This document shows positions 8,547-18,073 of a stretch of DNA of 64,000 nt, in pieces. The notes under the pieces are model-generated. The model did not search any database, was not told the DNA's origin, and saw nothing but the letters and a program-made list of their open reading frames with translations. A program made the position numbers and the translations under genes. The stretch is from assembly GCF_020880995.1 (NCBI RefSeq), contig NZ_JAJISD010000003.1:1-64000 (forward strand), given 5' to 3'. Position 1 is the first letter of the stretch. The number at the start of each line of letters is the position of its first letter. The DNA comes from Reyranella aquatilis (lineage in GTDB: Bacteria > Pseudomonadota > Alphaproteobacteria > Reyranellales > Reyranellaceae).

Positions 8547-8593
8547 TGCTTCGTCTCCCTTTGCGCCAACGTATCGAACCGGCGCATCACCTC

Positions 8594-8636
8594 AAGCGAC
8601 CTTTCCGCCCGCGCGGCGGGCGGGAGAGGGAAGCAA
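8594..8636. repeat. GC-rich palindromic intergenic element (REP-like)
   Basis: The gap between the nitronate monooxygenase start and the hydrolase stop holds a GC-only palindrome (CCGCCCGCGCGGCGGGCGG) followed by GAGAGGGAAGC. It resembles the flank style (GGGGAGAGGG or GGGGAAGC) of the other mosaic repeats in the window. It may act as a terminator for the hydrolase transcript. Confidence 0.4.
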
Positions 8637-8638
8637 GA

Positions 8639-10162
8639 TCACGGCATGTTGCGCGCGCGTTCCCAGGCGGCGGTGAAGTTCGGCGCGGTGTCGGGACGGC
8701 ACGGCAGCGCGCGCTTGGGGTTCGGATCCTCGATGAACACGTCGCGCAGGCGCGCGGCGCAGGCATCCTGCACCACGACCCCGTGGCCCTGGGCCCTGAA
8801 GACGACGTTGCGCGAGGCCGGGAGCGTCTTTGCCGCCTCGCGCGCCCAGGCGGGCGGGGTCAGCCAGTCGTAGCCGCCGCTCAGCAGCAGCGTCGGCACC
8901 TCGGACCTCACCGGCTGGCGTTCGGCGGCGGGCGCGGGGGTCACGCGCCATACCGGACAGAAGGTCGGCGACTTGCTCGCCCGGGCGTTCAGCCCGTAGA
9001 TGCCGTTGGTCTCGATCGCCTTGCGTCGCGCCGCGCGATCGACCATCGGCCAGGTCTCGCGGCATTCGACGCTGTTGTAGAGCCCGTCGAACTGCTGCGC
9101 GTTCTGCTCCATCAGGCCGCCGTCGTTGGTCTCGAGGTCCTCGGCGTAGAGCTTGAGCAGCCGCATGTCGCCCTTGCGCGCGGCCGTCACCATCTCCGGG
9201 ATCGAGGCCGCCTCGCCCTCGCGCATCATGTTGAGCATCACCATCATCACCTGGGTGCCGTCGAGCCGCACCGCGTGCGACCCGTCCTCCAGGGTGATCG
9301 AGAGTTCCAGCGGCGTGCGCTCGGCGCCGGTGATCAAGGCCTCGACCTCGCCGCGCAGGTTGGGCTGGCGCTCGCGGCACACGGCATCGGCCTCGCAGTC
9401 CTTGTAGAGCTGCTCGAAGGTGCGGCGCACGATCTCCGGCTCGTTCTGCTCGCCGTTGACCTGGGGTGGATAGACGCCGTCCAGCACCGCCGCCCTCACC
9501 AGGTCGGGATGGCGGCGCATCACCTCGAGGGCCCAGCGCGTGCCGTAGGACACGCCGTAGAGGTTGATCTTGCTCTGGCCCAGCGCCGCGGCGAGATCGG
9601 CCACGTCGTCGGCCAGCGCCGGCGTCGTGTACATGGCGAGATCGATCTTGCGCCGGTCGAGTCCGGCGCGGCAGCGGACCAGGATGTCGCGCTCCTGCTG
9701 TTCCGTCACGGCGCGGCGGCGCGCCTTGGCGGGATCGGAGGTGCGGGTGTCGAAACAGTCGAGATTGGGTGTCGAGCCGCCGGCGCCGCGCTGGCTCAGG
9801 ATGACGACGTCGCGGCGGCGGCGGATGGCCGCCGTCTCGTTCCACCAGTCGCCCTCGCTCAGCGCGTCGGCGCCCGGCGCCGAGGCCACCAGCGGCGCGT
9901 CACCGGGCCCGCCGGACAGATAGACGAGCGGCTCGACGCCGGCCGTGCGCTTGGCCTTGAGGATGGCGACCTTCAGCTTGATCTCGCGGCCCTGCGGCTG
10001 CTCGCGATTCTCGGGCACCACCAGGACGAAGCATTCGACCCGGTCGCCCTTGGGCGGCTTGAAGGCACAGCGCTCGCGCTCTAGCCGCGGCGCGGCCGAC
10101 GCGCTTCCTGCCAAAACCAGCAGGAAAGCTGCCAAGCCGCACAGGAACCGCAATCGCGCCAT
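8639..10162 (-). CDS. Secreted alpha/beta hydrolase (TAP-like C-terminal domain)
   Basis: From the ATG at 10162 the product has 507 residues and opens with a signal peptide ending in GSASA. The alpha/beta fold shows the oxyanion region LVYLSGGPG, the nucleophile elbow GVSYG (serine near residue 205), an aspartate in GGYDWLTPP and a histidine in QGHGVV. This set matches the proline-iminopeptidase/TAP-like secreted peptidases (Pfam Abhydrolase_1 plus Abhydrolase_4). Several cysteines suggest disulfides, fitting a periplasmic place. In-frame ATGs at 10180 and 10198 are possible starts but would put charged residues ahead of the signal peptide. Confidence 0.85.
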   Translation of the reverse strand: MARLRFLCGLAAFLLVLAGSASAAPRLERERCAFKPPKGDRVECFVLVVPENREQPQGREIKLKVAILKAKRTAGVEPLVYLSGGPGDAPLVASAPGADALSEGDWWNETAAIRRRRDVVILSQRGAGGSTPNLDCFDTRTSDPAKARRRAVTEQQERDILVRCRAGLDRRKIDLAMYTTPALADDVADLAAALGQSKINLYGVSYGTRWALEVMRRHPDLVRAAVLDGVYPPQVNGEQNEPEIVRRTFEQLYKDCEADAVCRERQPNLRGEVEALITGAERTPLELSITLEDGSHAVRLDGTQVMMVMLNMMREGEAASIPEMVTAARKGDMRLLKLYAEDLETNDGGLMEQNAQQFDGLYNSVECRETWPMVDRAARRKAIETNGIYGLNARASKSPTFCPVWRVTPAPAAERQPVRSEVPTLLLSGGYDWLTPPAWAREAAKTLPASRNVVFRAQGHGVVVQDACAARLRDVFIEDPNPKRALPCRPDTAPNFTAAWERARNMP

Positions 10163-10268
10163 GGATATCTTGTGCCACATCGTAGCTTGTGACGGCATGA
10201 AGTAATTCTATGGAAACACTGTGGCCGAACATCTTGCCACCCGGCACTCATCGCCTCAGGTTGCGGCC

Positions 10269-11516
10269 ATGACCCAACGCTCCTACTGGACCGCCGTCTG
10301 GTGCGGTTTCCTCGTGCTCACCATCGGCCTCGGCGTCCGCCAGAGCTTCGGAATCTTCCTGAAGCCGATCTCCGCCGAACTCCATGTCGGGCGCGAACTC
10401 TTCTCCTTCGGCACGGCGCTGTCGATGCTGCTGATGGGCGCCATCGCACCCTTCTCCGGGCGTCTGGCCGACCGGTTCGGCTCCGCACCGACCATCGCCG
10501 GCGGCGGCGTCCTCTACGTCCTGGGCATGATCGTCACCGCCACCATGCATGACGGCCTCATGCTGATCGTCGGCAACGTGCTGGTCGGCATCGGCCTCTC
10601 CGCCGCGACCTTCGGCCCGGTCCTGGGCGTGATCCTGCGCGTGGCCCCGCCCGCCAAGCAGGCGCTGGCGGTGGGCATCTGCTCGGCCGGCGGCTCGTTC
10701 GGCCAGTTCTTCATCGTGCCGCTGGCCGCGGTGCTGCAGAACTATTTCGGCGACTGGCGCCCGACCATGTGGGCGCTGACCGCGCTGGCCGTGATCATGA
10801 TCGCGCTGCCCCTCGGCCTCAACGATCGCAAGGAGATCGCGGCCTCGCGGAAGGCGAGCGGCGGCAGCCAGACCACGGCCGAGGCGCTGTCGGAGGCCTT
10901 CGCCCAGCGCAGCTACGTCCTGCTGGTGGTCGGCTACTTCGTCTGCGGCTTCCACGTCGCCTTCGTCGGCGGCCACCTGCCGGCCTACATCTCCGACAAG
11001 GGAATCGGCCTGTCGCTGTTCGGCATCCAGCTGTCCCCCGCCGAACTGGGCGGCTGGGCGATCGGCATGGTCGGCCTCTTCAACATCGCCGGCGCCATCC
11101 TGTGGAGTTCGATGGGCAACCGCTTCAAGCGCAAGAACCTCCTGTCGACCCTCTATCTGCTGCGCTCGCTGGTCTTCCTGGGCTTCGTGATCGCGCCGCT
11201 GTCGGCCGCCTCGGTGCTGATCTTCGCGGCCGCCCTGGGCTTCCTCTGGCTGGGCACCGTGCCGCTCACCACCTCACTGGTCGGCTACATCTTCGGGCCG
11301 GTCCATGTCACCATGCTGAACGGCATCGTCTTCTTCGGCCACCAGGTCGGCAGCTTCTTCGGCGGCTGGGGCGGCGGACGCCTGTTCGACCTGCAGGGCA
11401 ACTACGACATGATGTGGTGGATCTCGATCGCGCTCGGCCTCGTCTCGGCCGCCCTGCACTACCCGATCGTCGAGGAGCGGCTGGCGCGTCCGGCGGCCGC
11501 CCCGCAGCCGGCATGA
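10269..11516 (+). CDS. Major facilitator superfamily transporter
   Basis: The 415-residue protein has twelve predicted membrane helices in two six-helix halves. Typical MFS features are the helix 2-3 loop GRLADRFGSAP and the central hydrophilic linker (about residues 190-215, rich in basic residues and serine). The sequence style (GLGVRQSFGIFLKPIS at the start) matches the oxalate/formate-antiporter and monocarboxylate-like branch. The substrate is unknown. A GTG at 10221 would add 16 residues. I prefer the ATG at 10269 because the membrane helix then follows at the normal distance. A small membrane peptide gene overlaps the stop as ATGA. Confidence 0.85.
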   Translation: MTQRSYWTAVWCGFLVLTIGLGVRQSFGIFLKPISAELHVGRELFSFGTALSMLLMGAIAPFSGRLADRFGSAPTIAGGGVLYVLGMIVTATMHDGLMLIVGNVLVGIGLSAATFGPVLGVILRVAPPAKQALAVGICSAGGSFGQFFIVPLAAVLQNYFGDWRPTMWALTALAVIMIALPLGLNDRKEIAASRKASGGSQTTAEALSEAFAQRSYVLLVVGYFVCGFHVAFVGGHLPAYISDKGIGLSLFGIQLSPAELGGWAIGMVGLFNIAGAILWSSMGNRFKRKNLLSTLYLLRSLVFLGFVIAPLSAASVLIFAAALGFLWLGTVPLTTSLVGYIFGPVHVTMLNGIVFFGHQVGSFFGGWGGGRLFDLQGNYDMMWWISIALGLVSAALHYPIVEERLARPAAAPQPA

Positions 11517-11650
11517 CCGCCGGCTGGCGCCCCGTGCTGCTCTGGGGGCTGGCCAGCCTGGTCGTGGCCGCGACGATCGTGTCGTTCATCCTGTGGGGCC
11601 TGAACGGCCCCGCCTATCTCGTCGACCTGATCGCGGCGTATTGCCTTTAG
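11513..11650 (+). CDS. 45-residue single-span membrane peptide coupled to MFS gene
   Basis: The reading frame opens with an ATG that overlaps the MFS stop codon (ATGA at 11513-11516) and runs 45 codons to TAG. The peptide has one strong hydrophobic helix (about residues 8-29) with an aromatic-rich end and a basic N-terminus, so it should be an inner-membrane peptide. Exact stop/start overlap and the composition argue for a real translationally coupled gene, possibly an accessory subunit of the transporter. I know no family for it. Confidence 0.5.
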   Translation: MTAGWRPVLLWGLASLVVAATIVSFILWGLNGPAYLVDLIAAYCL

Positions 11651-11656
11651 ACTTTT

Positions 11657-11678
11657 CCTCCCCATTCGGATGGGGAGG
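11657..11678. terminator. Palindromic hairpin between convergent MFS-peptide and hslU genes
   Basis: CCTCCCCAT at 11657-11665 pairs perfectly with ATGGGGAGG at 11670-11678 around a TCGG loop. The stop codons of both convergent transcripts are within 10 bp, so this is likely a bidirectional terminator. The same hairpin core recurs near 14.9 and 55.5 kb, making it a dispersed repeat. Confidence 0.6.
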
Positions 11679-11684
11679 CAATTT

Positions 11685-12995
<1,311 letters not shown>

Positions 12996-13001
12996 GGAAA
13001 A

Positions 13002-13565
13002 TCAGAGCTTCTCGAGGACGATGTTGTGATTGGTGTAGACGCAGATGTCGGCGGCGATCTTCATCGACTTGCGCGCGATCGCCTCGGCGTCGAGCCCCTC
13101 CACGTCGATCAGCGCCCGCGCCGCGGAGAGCGCGTAGTTGCCGCCCGAGCCGATGGCGATGATGCCGCCCTCGGGCTCCAGCACGTCGCCCGTGCCCGAC
13201 AGCAGCAGCGACACGTCCTTGTCGGCCACCGCCATCAGCGCCTCGAGCTTGCGCAGGTAGCGGTCGGTGCGCCAGTCCTTGGCGAGTTCGATCGCGGCGC
13301 GCAGGAGCTGGCCGGGATGACGCTCGAGCTTGGCCTCGAGCCGCTCGAACAGCGTGAAGGCGTCGGCCGTGGCGCCGGCGAAGCCCGCGATGATCTGGCC
13401 GTTGCCGATGCGGCGGACCTTCTTGGCGTTGCCCTTGACGATGGTCTGGCCCATCGACACCTGGCCGTCGCCGGCCATGACGACCTGGCCGTCCTTGCGA
13501 ACCGAGAGGATGGTCGTGGCATGCCAGCCGGGACCGGAGGAACTGTCTGATTGTGCGGAAGACAT
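13002..13565 (-). CDS. hslV: ATP-dependent protease proteolytic subunit HslV
   Basis: The product has 187 residues from the ATG at 13565. After a longer-than-usual propeptide ([16 protein letters not shown]) comes the conserved [21 protein letters not shown], where the first threonine becomes the catalytic N-terminal nucleophile of this proteasome-like peptidase. The [14 protein letters not shown] motif near residue 125 is also diagnostic. An upstream in-frame ATG at 13586 would lengthen the propeptide by seven residues. hslU follows after 6 bp. Confidence 0.96.
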   Translation of the reverse strand: MSSAQSDSSSGPGWHATTILSVRKDGQVVMAGDGQVSMGQTIVKGNAKKVRRIGNGQIIAGFAGATADAFTLFERLEAKLERHPGQLLRAAIELAKDWRTDRYLRKLEALMAVADKDVSLLLSGTGDVLEPEGGIIAIGSGGNYALSAARALIDVEGLDAEAIARKSMKIAADICVYTNHNIVLEKL

Positions 13566-13572
13566 GCGCCCT

Positions 13573-13599
13573 AAATAGGGATTCACAGCAACAAATCAA
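13573..13599 (-). promoter_or_regulatory. Possible RpoH-type promoter of hslVU
   Basis: On the minus strand TTGATT (13594-13599) is followed after 13 bases by CCCTATTT (13573-13580), resembling an alphaproteobacterial heat-shock -10 box. It sits so close to the hslV ATG that the leader would be only a few bases. Assignment is by pattern and by known heat-shock control of hslVU; it is tentative. Confidence 0.3.
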
Positions 13600-13642
13600 T
13601 CGCCGGCTCGGGCTCCCGCAGCCGGCGTGCTAACGTCGGTCC

Positions 13643-14902
13643 ATGAGCGAATCAGTCACCAGCGACCCCGTCATCGTCATCGGCGCCGGAATCGTCGGCG
13701 CGGCCACCGCCCGCGCCCTGCAGCGCAACGGCCACAGGGTCACCCTGCTCGACAGCGCCGAGCCGGGCAATGCCACCTCCTTCGGCAATGCCGGCTTCCT
13801 GTCGGTCGACAGCCTGATCCCGCTCGCACGGCCGGCCACCCTGAAGAAGGTGCCGACGATGCTGATGGACAGGAACGGACCGCTCACCGTCCATCCGCCC
13901 AGCCTCCCCTGGCTGCTGCCCTGGATGGCGCGCTTCGCGCTGGCGTCGATGAGCCCGGCCGAGGTGCAGAAGGGCAAGGACATGTTCAAGCCCTTGATGC
14001 TCGAGGCCGACATCGCGTGGAAGGCCGAGATCCAGGCCTCGGGCCTCGGCGAGCTGTTCCGCACGCGCGGCGCGCTCTACGTCTACGAGAGCGAGGCCGC
14101 GTTCCAGGGCACCGACGAGATGCGCGGGCTGCAGTCGGGCAAGGGCACGGAATTCGAGATCGTCGACGGCAACCGCGCGCGCGAACTGGCGCCCGGCCTC
14201 AGCCGCACGATCGTGCGCGGCATCCACTATCCCAACGGCACGCACACGATCGATCCGCACAAGGTCGTGGCCACGCTGGTCGAGCGGTTTACGGCCGAGG
14301 GCGGCACGGTGATGCGCGGCCGCGTGCGCGGCTTCCGGCGCGACGGCAATCGCGTGACGGCGGTGCAGCTCACCGACTCCGAACTGCCCGCCGGCGCCGT
14401 GATGATCTCGGCCGGCCGCGCCTCGGGCGAGCTGACGCGCCTGCTCGGCTTCAACGCGCCGCTGGTCGCCGAGCGCGGCTATCACGTGATGGTCGCGCCC
14501 GACAACGTGCAGTTCGACCTGCCGGTCAGCCCGCCCGAGCGCGGCCTGTTCTTCACGCCGATGGCGGAGGGACTGCGCATCGCCGGCACGGTCGAACTGG
14601 CCGCACCGCACCAGCCGCCGTCCTGGCATCGCGCCGATCTCCTGAAGAAGCATCTCGCGGACATCTTCCCCGGCGTCGGCGGCGCCGAGACCAGCCGCTG
14701 GATCGGCGAGCGCCCGACCCTGCCCGACTATCGTCCCGCCATCGGCCGCGCACCGCGCCTCGCCAACGTCTATTGCGGCTACGGCCACCAGCATCTCGGC
14801 CTGACGCTCGCCACCGCCACGGGCCGAATGATCGCACGCCTGATGGACGGCGAGGACCTGCCGGCCGCGCTCCAGGCCTGCGATCCCGGAAGATTCGGGT
14901 GA
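13643..14902 (+). CDS. FAD-dependent amino-acid dehydrogenase/oxidase (DadA/DAO family)
   Basis: The 419-residue protein opens with a Rossmann dinucleotide motif, VIVIGAGIVGAATARAL at residues 10-26, then an acidic residue at the end of strand 2 (LLDS). The C-terminal block RWIGERPTLPDYRPAIGRAP, then NVYCGYGHQHLGLTLA, is diagnostic of the DAO superfamily, close to D-amino acid dehydrogenase DadA. It likely oxidises a D-amino acid or N-methyl amino acid at the membrane face. No transmembrane helix is seen. The gene stands alone and is followed by a convergent repeat region. Confidence 0.87.
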   Translation: MSESVTSDPVIVIGAGIVGAATARALQRNGHRVTLLDSAEPGNATSFGNAGFLSVDSLIPLARPATLKKVPTMLMDRNGPLTVHPPSLPWLLPWMARFALASMSPAEVQKGKDMFKPLMLEADIAWKAEIQASGLGELFRTRGALYVYESEAAFQGTDEMRGLQSGKGTEFEIVDGNRARELAPGLSRTIVRGIHYPNGTHTIDPHKVVATLVERFTAEGGTVMRGRVRGFRRDGNRVTAVQLTDSELPAGAVMISAGRASGELTRLLGFNAPLVAERGYHVMVAPDNVQFDLPVSPPERGLFFTPMAEGLRIAGTVELAAPHQPPSWHRADLLKKHLADIFPGVGGAETSRWIGERPTLPDYRPAIGRAPRLANVYCGYGHQHLGLTLATATGRMIARLMDGEDLPAALQACDPGRFG

Positions 14903-14913
14903 ATGATCAACCG

Positions 14914-15036
14914 CCTCCCCATTCAGATGGGGAGGTGTCGTCGTCCTACGACGACGGGGGGGGGTCATGCACGTTGCCTCGCCCCATGACCCCATCGCCC
15001 CGTAAGACGGGGCACTTCCCCATTTGAATGGGGAAG
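14914..15036. repeat. Composite palindromic (REP-like) element, copy B
   Basis: This convergent gap is filled by four nested hairpins. CCTCCCCAT/ATGGGGAGG lies at 14914-14935, GTCGTCG/CGACGAC at 14937-14955, CCCCGT/ACGGGG near 14998-15012, and CTTCCCCAT/ATGGGGAAG at 15015-15036. The order and design recur at 55511-55632. The element probably also ends both convergent transcripts (FAD oxidoreductase and FkbM methyltransferase). Confidence 0.75.
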
Positions 15037-15043
15037 CAAGCGG

Positions 15044-15922
15044 TCAGAACGTCTTTCCCAGCACCGTGACCGGCTTCGCGGTCTTCACCCGCTCCTCGAC
15101 GAAAGGCCAGTCGCGCACGAAGAACTCGTTGGAGCGGGTCCATTTGCCGTCGGAGAAAGCGAGTTTGTTCGGCTCGCGCTGCAGGATGCGGGTGAAGGGA
15201 TCGTAGAAGGCGCGCTCGAAGCCGAGATCGGCGAACAGCCCCAACGACCAGTCCGAGGTGGCTTCGAGGGCCACCACCTTGAGGCTGGGCTTCTTCAGGA
15301 CTCCGATCGATCCCTGCAGCACCTGATCCTCGTACTTCTCGACGTCGAGCTTCAGGAAGGCCGGCGCAGCCTCGCCCACGACCGTGTCGAGCGTCTTCTG
15401 CGGGACGATGCGGATGCCCTCGCGATGCTCCGACACGACCTGGTTCATGGCGCCGAGGCCGGTGGTGAACATCACCTTGCCCTCGCTGGGCCCGAGCGCC
15501 AGTTCTCGGATCGTCACCAGCGACTGCAGCCCGTTGATCTCGACGTTGCGCGCGAGGTCGCGGGCGGTCCCGGGATCGGCCTCGATGGCGATCGTCGTCG
15601 CGCGGCAGACGCCGGACGCCAGCACCGTGTAGGTGCCGACATTGGCGCCGGCATCGAGGAACAGGTCGCCCTCGCGCAGGAAGTGCAGGACGAGCCCCAT
15701 GCTCATGAACTCGTGCAGGCCGAAATAGAGATTGCCGGTCGCGCCGGTCATGCCGCGGCGCACGACCAGCCGCTGGCCGCCGATCCAGGGCGCCACCACC
15801 TCGGGGCTGAGGCGGCTGCGCAGATGCCAGGAGGCGAACCGGCTCCAGGCGCCGAGCTGGTTGTCGCGCGTCATCGGATGGGCGGCGAACGTGCGGCCAA
15901 CCGCGAGTAGAGATCTCAACAC
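15044..15922 (-). CDS. FkbM-family SAM-dependent methyltransferase
   Basis: The 292-residue product contains the FkbM pattern: NLYFGLHEFMSMG at residues 64-76, SAM motif I DLFLDAGANVGTYT at 86-99, then AIEADPGTARDLARNVEING, and FLKLDVEKYEDQVLQG near residue 190. FkbM enzymes O-methylate sugars or polyketides and often sit in glycan loci; the substrate here is unknown. The frame stays open upstream to 16126, but that part covers a displaced gene fragment. I choose the GTG at 15922 because conserved homology begins there and GGGAAGG lies upstream. It appears to have been the downstream neighbour of the metallopeptidase gene now at 21.3-22.0 kb. Confidence 0.85.
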   Translation of the reverse strand: MLRSLLAVGRTFAAHPMTRDNQLGAWSRFASWHLRSRLSPEVVAPWIGGQRLVVRRGMTGATGNLYFGLHEFMSMGLVLHFLREGDLFLDAGANVGTYTVLASGVCRATTIAIEADPGTARDLARNVEINGLQSLVTIRELALGPSEGKVMFTTGLGAMNQVVSEHREGIRIVPQKTLDTVVGEAAPAFLKLDVEKYEDQVLQGSIGVLKKPSLKVVALEATSDWSLGLFADLGFERAFYDPFTRILQREPNKLAFSDGKWTRSNEFFVRDWPFVEERVKTAKPVTVLGKTF

Positions 15923-15986
15923 TTTTGGACCGCTGACCTTCCCTGCCCTGTCCGCGAAGTGTACCGCCCCAGCCGAGGTGGAGCCA

Positions 15987-16068
15987 ACGGTCAGGACCCG
16001 TACTGCAACAGGATCTCGCCGTTCCTCTTGAGCCACGCCTGCGGCCCCCTTATGGGGCCGTCGCAGAG
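15987..16068 (-). pseudogene. Displaced 3' end of the YgjP-type metallopeptidase gene
   Basis: The minus strand encodes LCDGPIRGPQAWLKRNGEI and the LLQYGS end followed by an in-frame TGA at 15987-15989. The intact metallopeptidase at 21284-22033 ends with nearly the same residues (E for R, final G for S). DNA identity covers 71 bp (15998-16068 against 21291-21361) with five mismatches. Homology stops abruptly upstream. No start or catalytic region remains, so this is a gene remnant, and it forms one of two direct repeats that bracket a 5.3-kb segment. Confidence 0.8.
15998..16068. repeat. 71-bp direct repeat, left copy (island boundary)
   Basis: Aligned with 21291-21361 in the same orientation, 66 of 71 bases agree. 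The repeat is the coding 3' end of the metallopeptidase gene. Such a pair is what integration into a gene 3' end, or a partial duplication, leaves behind. No integrase gene lies between the copies. Confidence 0.85.
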
Positions 16069-16215
16069 AGCCCCATCCGGGCCGCTTCCGATCGACACGG
16101 GCGGCCACCGAAACGACACCGGCCACCTTCGGAACGGGGACCAGATATGGTCATGCGCCTGGACCCTCAGGACTGCGCAAGTACCATAACGATCGGTCGC
16201 CTCGGCACGCTCTGC

Positions 16216-17010
16216 TCAGCTGTGCAAGGGCCCGCCCGTTCCGAGGCCCACGCGCTGCGCTTCGGTGTCATAGATGGTCGTCACCCCGATATTCGCAAGA
16301 TTGATGTCGGGGCCGAACTCGGCGAAGAGGATCTTCTTCATCTCTTCGATGTCGCAGCTTTTGACGCCGGAGATCCACGGCCCCGGAAGCTCGATCATGA
16401 TACGGTCCTGAGGCAGGCCGCGCTTGAGGACCTCGAGACTGTCGCGGCGCACGCGCCCATTTTCGACCAGTTCGGCGGCTTCCACGAGCACGAGTTCAGC
16501 ACCGGCGCTCAGGCAGACTTCTGCCTGCTCCACCAGCAGCGCCGGATTGCTGAGTGTCTCCTTCGAGCCGACCTCGCCGAATACCGAGAGGCCACTCGCA
16601 ACCGCGGCCGAGATCTGGCAGCGGCGTTGCTCGGGCGTCAGCGGCACGGTGTTGTCGGAGATCTCGATGGTGCGGATTCCAAGGTCCCGTGCTTCGGCGT
16701 AGAATCTCGGCAGCGCCGCCTCGCCCAGCATCGCGAAGACATATTCGTGGAACTGCCCACCGAGAAAGGGCCGTATCTGGAATTCCTCGCACATGGCGAG
16801 TTTGCGCATCAGGTGGTCTCGCGGGTAGAGCCGCGCCGTACCGGTCTTTATCTTGATCAGGTCGATGTAGGGAGCGGCCAGCTCGAACACCCCGCGCAGG
16901 TAGGTGAGAGGTAGGCCATCGTCGATCACCATGGAGAGCCCGGTTCGGCGGGGCTTTGTACTGCGCCGTGCATCGAAGGGTACGAAACCAAAGGGAGGAT
17001 CAGCCAACAT
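16216..17010 (-). CDS. ComA-family phosphosulfolactate synthase-like protein
   Basis: The 264-residue TIM-barrel protein carries the family blocks KPRRTGLSMVID (19-30), YIDLIKIKTGTA (48-59), an FLGGQFHEY stretch (82-90), EISDNT (116-121), GEVGSK (145-150), LVEAAE (175-180) and FGPDINLANI (232-241). Known members add sulfite to phosphoenolpyruvate to give phosphosulfolactate, the first step towards coenzyme M or sulfolactate. Two family positions look altered, KTGTA for the common GWGTS and GGQ for GGT, so the substrate may differ. Companion genes for coenzyme M (comB, comC) are absent. It is on the same strand as a Bug receptor and a GntR regulator, which suggests a catabolic or salvage role. 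Confidence 0.8.
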   Translation of the reverse strand: MLADPPFGFVPFDARRSTKPRRTGLSMVIDDGLPLTYLRGVFELAAPYIDLIKIKTGTARLYPRDHLMRKLAMCEEFQIRPFLGGQFHEYVFAMLGEAALPRFYAEARDLGIRTIEISDNTVPLTPEQRRCQISAAVASGLSVFGEVGSKETLSNPALLVEQAEVCLSAGAELVLVEAAELVENGRVRRDSLEVLKRGLPQDRIMIELPGPWISGVKSCDIEEMKKILFAEFGPDINLANIGVTTIYDTEAQRVGLGTGGPLHS

Positions 17011-17058
17011 GGTTCACCGTTTCAATGAGAGCAGGGCGACTGGACTTCGGAAGATCGC

Positions 17059-18048
17059 TCATTCGGGTGTAAGTCCGGAGAACTTGTACATCTGGGCGAA
17101 AAGAGAGCGCTCGACGGCAAGATAGTCGCGGAATGCGGCCGTGGAATCTCCAACGGGATCGACCCCCAGCGCCGCCAGGCGGTCGCGCACGTCGGGCAGC
17201 TTGAGCACGGTGGCGAAGTCCGCCTGCAGGCGCTGCACGATGTCGGCCGGTGTGCGCCCCGGCACCATGACGCCCATCCAGTGCGACGCCGCGAAGTCCT
17301 TCATGCCGGGCGACTCAGCCACCGCGGATACGTCCTTTGCCCAGGTGACACGCTCCGGCGAGGTGACAGCGATCGCCACGAGCTTGCCGTCCCGGATGAA
17401 GGGAAGCACGGGCGCCATGCCGACAATGGCCAGCGGGACGTGGCCTGCCACGACATCATTGGTGGCCGGGCCGGCGCCCTTGTAGGGGATGTGCAGCAGC
17501 TTGATGCCCGCCAGATGCGCCAGCCAGGCGCCGGCCAGGTGCTGCGAGCTGCCTTCGCCCGGTGTGCCGTAGGCCAACCCTTCCGGCGTGCGCTTGGCCA
17601 ACGCAATCACGTCGGCCAACGTGCGTACCCCGAGCGAGGGGTTCGCCACAATGACGACCGGCGTCGTGGCGGCCAGGGTCACCGGCGCAAGATCCTTCAT
17701 TGGATCGTAGTTCATCTTCTTGTAGGCGCTCGGCGCAATCACGATCTCGGCGGGCGAGGCGAGCAGGATCGTCCGCCCGTCGGGTTTGGCGCGCGCCACG
17801 TAGTCGGCGCCGATCATGCCGTTCGCCCCGGGCCGGTTCTCCACGATAACGGAGTGTCCGAGACGCTCGGCCAGTCGGGGGGCAAGGATCCGGGCCACGC
17901 TGTCATGCCCGCCGCCCGGGGCATAAGGCACCACCAGCGCCGTGGCTTGCGAAGAAGTGGATTGTGCCGCAGCGCCCAGCCCCAGGAGCGAGACGGTCGC
18001 CGATAGCAGGATGGGGAGCAATCGTATCCAGCGCATGCGCATATTCAT
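17059..18048 (-). CDS. Bug/TctC-family periplasmic solute receptor
   Basis: The 329-residue precursor has a signal peptide ending near residue 28 (LGLGAAAQS). The mature part shows the Bug motifs VPYAPGGGHDSVARILAP, VENRPGANGMIGADYVA, YGTPGEGSSQHLAGAWL and HIPYKGAGPATNDVVAGHV. Bug proteins bind carboxylated compounds for tripartite tricarboxylate transporters; the membrane TctA and TctB genes are not in this window. It lies 25 bp downstream of the GntR gene and 48 bp upstream of the ComA-like gene, all on the minus strand, forming a likely three-gene operon. Confidence 0.9.
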   Translation of the reverse strand: MNMRMRWIRLLPILLSATVSLLGLGAAAQSTSSQATALVVPYAPGGGHDSVARILAPRLAERLGHSVIVENRPGANGMIGADYVARAKPDGRTILLASPAEIVIAPSAYKKMNYDPMKDLAPVTLAATTPVVIVANPSLGVRTLADVIALAKRTPEGLAYGTPGEGSSQHLAGAWLAHLAGIKLLHIPYKGAGPATNDVVAGHVPLAIVGMAPVLPFIRDGKLVAIAVTSPERVTWAKDVSAVAESPGMKDFAASHWMGVMVPGRTPADIVQRLQADFATVLKLPDVRDRLAALGVDPVGDSTAAFRDYLAVERSLFAQMYKFSGLTPE

Positions 18049-18073
18049 ATCGTGGCCCTTGCGTTGTTGCCGG

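Noticed and set aside
10163..10198. Longer start for the secreted hydrolase
   Set aside because: It would place charged residues before the signal peptide; the ATG at 10162 gives a canonical signal sequence, though the choice is not certain.
14914..15036. CRISPR-like array
   Set aside because: The hairpins are unique nested palindromes, not regularly spaced identical repeats with spacers.
15923..16126. Longer N-terminus for the FkbM methyltransferase
   Set aside because: The extra residues are encoded by the displaced metallopeptidase tail and its flank in another frame and show no family similarity. The GTG at 15922 has a ribosome site and begins the conserved part.
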